Assembly (NCBI GenBank): GCA_930367205.1
Contig: OV884013.1
Coordinates: 92,505,333 to 92,569,332, forward strand
DNA length: 64,000 nt
Direction: 5' to 3'
Source of the DNA: Acanthosoma haemorrhoidale
Lineage: Eukaryota; Arthropoda; Insecta; Hemiptera; Acanthosomatidae
The notes under the pieces are model-generated. The model saw only the letters and a list, made by a program, of their open reading frames with translations, had not been told where the DNA came from and searched no databases. This document shows, in pieces, positions 62,801-64,000 of this stretch. The position numbers and the translations under genes are program-made. Numbering within the stretch: the stretch's first letter is position 1; every line of letters starts with the position of its first letter.

Positions 62801-63810
62801 AAGATATATAAAAACTGTTACGCGTAATAAAAAAAGTAACCATAGTATAATGCATGAAATATAATGCAATAAGGTTTAAATTGTTAGATAAAAAAATTAG
62901 GAAAACAATAAAAAGTGTGTAAGAACAAACAATTACTGTGTTGGAATAGGTTACTTTTTTTGCCATCTACAAAATTTGTATGGCTTTATATATATCCGGT
63001 TAGAATTTGTTTCACTTTGTAAATTAGTATACAACTAATATACTTGTAAGTTAGTATACAACTAGTACTTTGTATTAGAGATAAATGAGTCTCAATGTAC
63101 TAACCTACCACACCTTCCACAGTCGCTATAACTCCATATGTGTGAATAGATTATAGTGATGTCACAATTCGTGTGACGTCTCCTCTGACCTTGATATTAC
63201 TGTTAATGGAGACTATCAATACACGTTTCTATCTCAATTTAACTCTCAATACTCATTTATTCATCACCGTAACATAGTTACTAATAAAACCGCTAATAAT
63301 AATAATAACCACTTATTATTTTTAGGTTTTTTTCACCTATGCGTATGCTCTGGTATTTGTTAATTACCTATTCAAGATACGTGGAATTTTACACGGAGGA
63401 TGTCATTAATTAATTACTCGGTATTAAAACATAAATGTTTTCCTGTAATTTTGAGTCGGTTTTTAAATTTTAAATGGACCTCCCGATTAATAATATATAG
63501 TTTGTGTTTTATTGTAATGTCTGTAAGTCAAAACCCGCCTAGAGTTTTGAACAGCTACACCAACTAATGCAATGTTTGTATTAAATAACCTTTTAACATT
63601 CCTTAATTGTTAACAATTCATGAAATATTAGTTCAGAAAACACGTGCTGATACATTGATTGTTACATTATTTCTTCCTAGGCTTAGCTTAATTTCCCACG
63701 TTTAGAGCTTAATGAACCCGTTTCGAACTTCCTTCAAGGTATTCTAAGTTTAAGCAAGTAGCGAGGTACTTTGCTGTCAAGATAAGTGACGTTAACCCGA
63801 TAAAGAAGTT
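59805..63810. other. AT-rich non-coding DNA
   Basis: Minus-strand frames of 117 codons (60970-60617) and 116 codons (62376-62026) have no recognised similarity and are probably chance. A short direct repeat TTAGTATACAACTA occurs twice at about 63025-63066. Confidence 0.5.
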
Positions 63811-63811
63811 A

Positions 63812-64000
63812 ATGGAAATAAACTTAGTCTTCCTCGGATTTTCAGTCCTTCTATGTCAATTAAAACACACCAAACTACCAGGATCTTGCAACATTGATAA
63901 ACAAGAAGCTGTTTCTCACTTAACACCGAATGGAATGACGCCAGAGCAATCGCAAGTGGTAACCCATTTGAGAATTGGACAAACTTGGCAAACCCATCTG
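63812..64000 (+). pseudogene. open frame running off the window, LINE RNase H-tail-like
   Basis: A 63-codon frame from ATG at 63812 has no stop up to the window edge. It begins with a hydrophobic MEINLVFLGFSVLLCQ that resembles a signal peptide. It ends QSQVVTHLRIGQTWQTHL, which follows the pattern VVxTRLRIGHTxLTHxxL typical of the region after RNase H in jockey/I-type LINEs. I favour a LINE fragment; a secreted-protein first exon cannot be excluded without the sequence beyond 64000. Confidence 0.4.

Overview
This is an AT-rich, gene-poor stretch of a large animal genome, most likely an arthropod (insect or similar). The reasons are low GC, an animal-type THO complex gene with eukaryotic splice and polyadenylation signals, non-LTR and Penelope-type retroelement debris, tRNA-like repeats and a long minisatellite. 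I see nothing bacterial, no rRNA, no CRISPR array and no operon. The species cannot be named from the sequence alone.

Only one protein-coding gene is well supported: a THO complex subunit 2 (THOC2/Tho2) homologue on the minus strand, 10866..6760, with 1,368 codons in one uninterrupted exon. Splice-like signals suggest a 5' untranslated first exon ending at 14301 and a 3.4-kb intron (14300..10886). A small GC-rich, CpG-containing island at about 14360-14540 would be its promoter. A single coding exon for a gene that is normally split into many exons is the most notable gene-level observation.

The rest is repeats and unassigned DNA. A 3.9-kb array (21154-25066) of a 29-bp unit, about 135 copies with higher-order structure, produces a spurious 1,307-codon open frame. 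Two near-identical 5'-truncated copies of one jockey-like LINE lie at 30359-31013 (minus) and 45214-46352 (plus), each with a poly(A)/poly(T) end and target-site duplications I could read. Older retroelement remnants can be recognised by motif: a GIY-YIG (Penelope-type) fragment near 27745, an RT fragment at 35831, an APE-type endonuclease fragment at 46469, a LINE C-terminal tail at 52859 and an RNase H-tail-like frame running off the right edge from 63812. Foldback/MITE-like inverted repeats lie at 15168-15424, 37432-37690 and 39524-39604. tRNA-like (SINE-like) segments occur at 12774, 14957, 17192, 32164-32328 (a head-to-head pair) and 47961-48178 (expanded by a 41-bp minisatellite).

There is no evidence that the elements cooperate as a system. 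I did not find a convincing new biological system. The best leads are the single-exon THOC2, the structured satellite and the tRNA-like palindrome.
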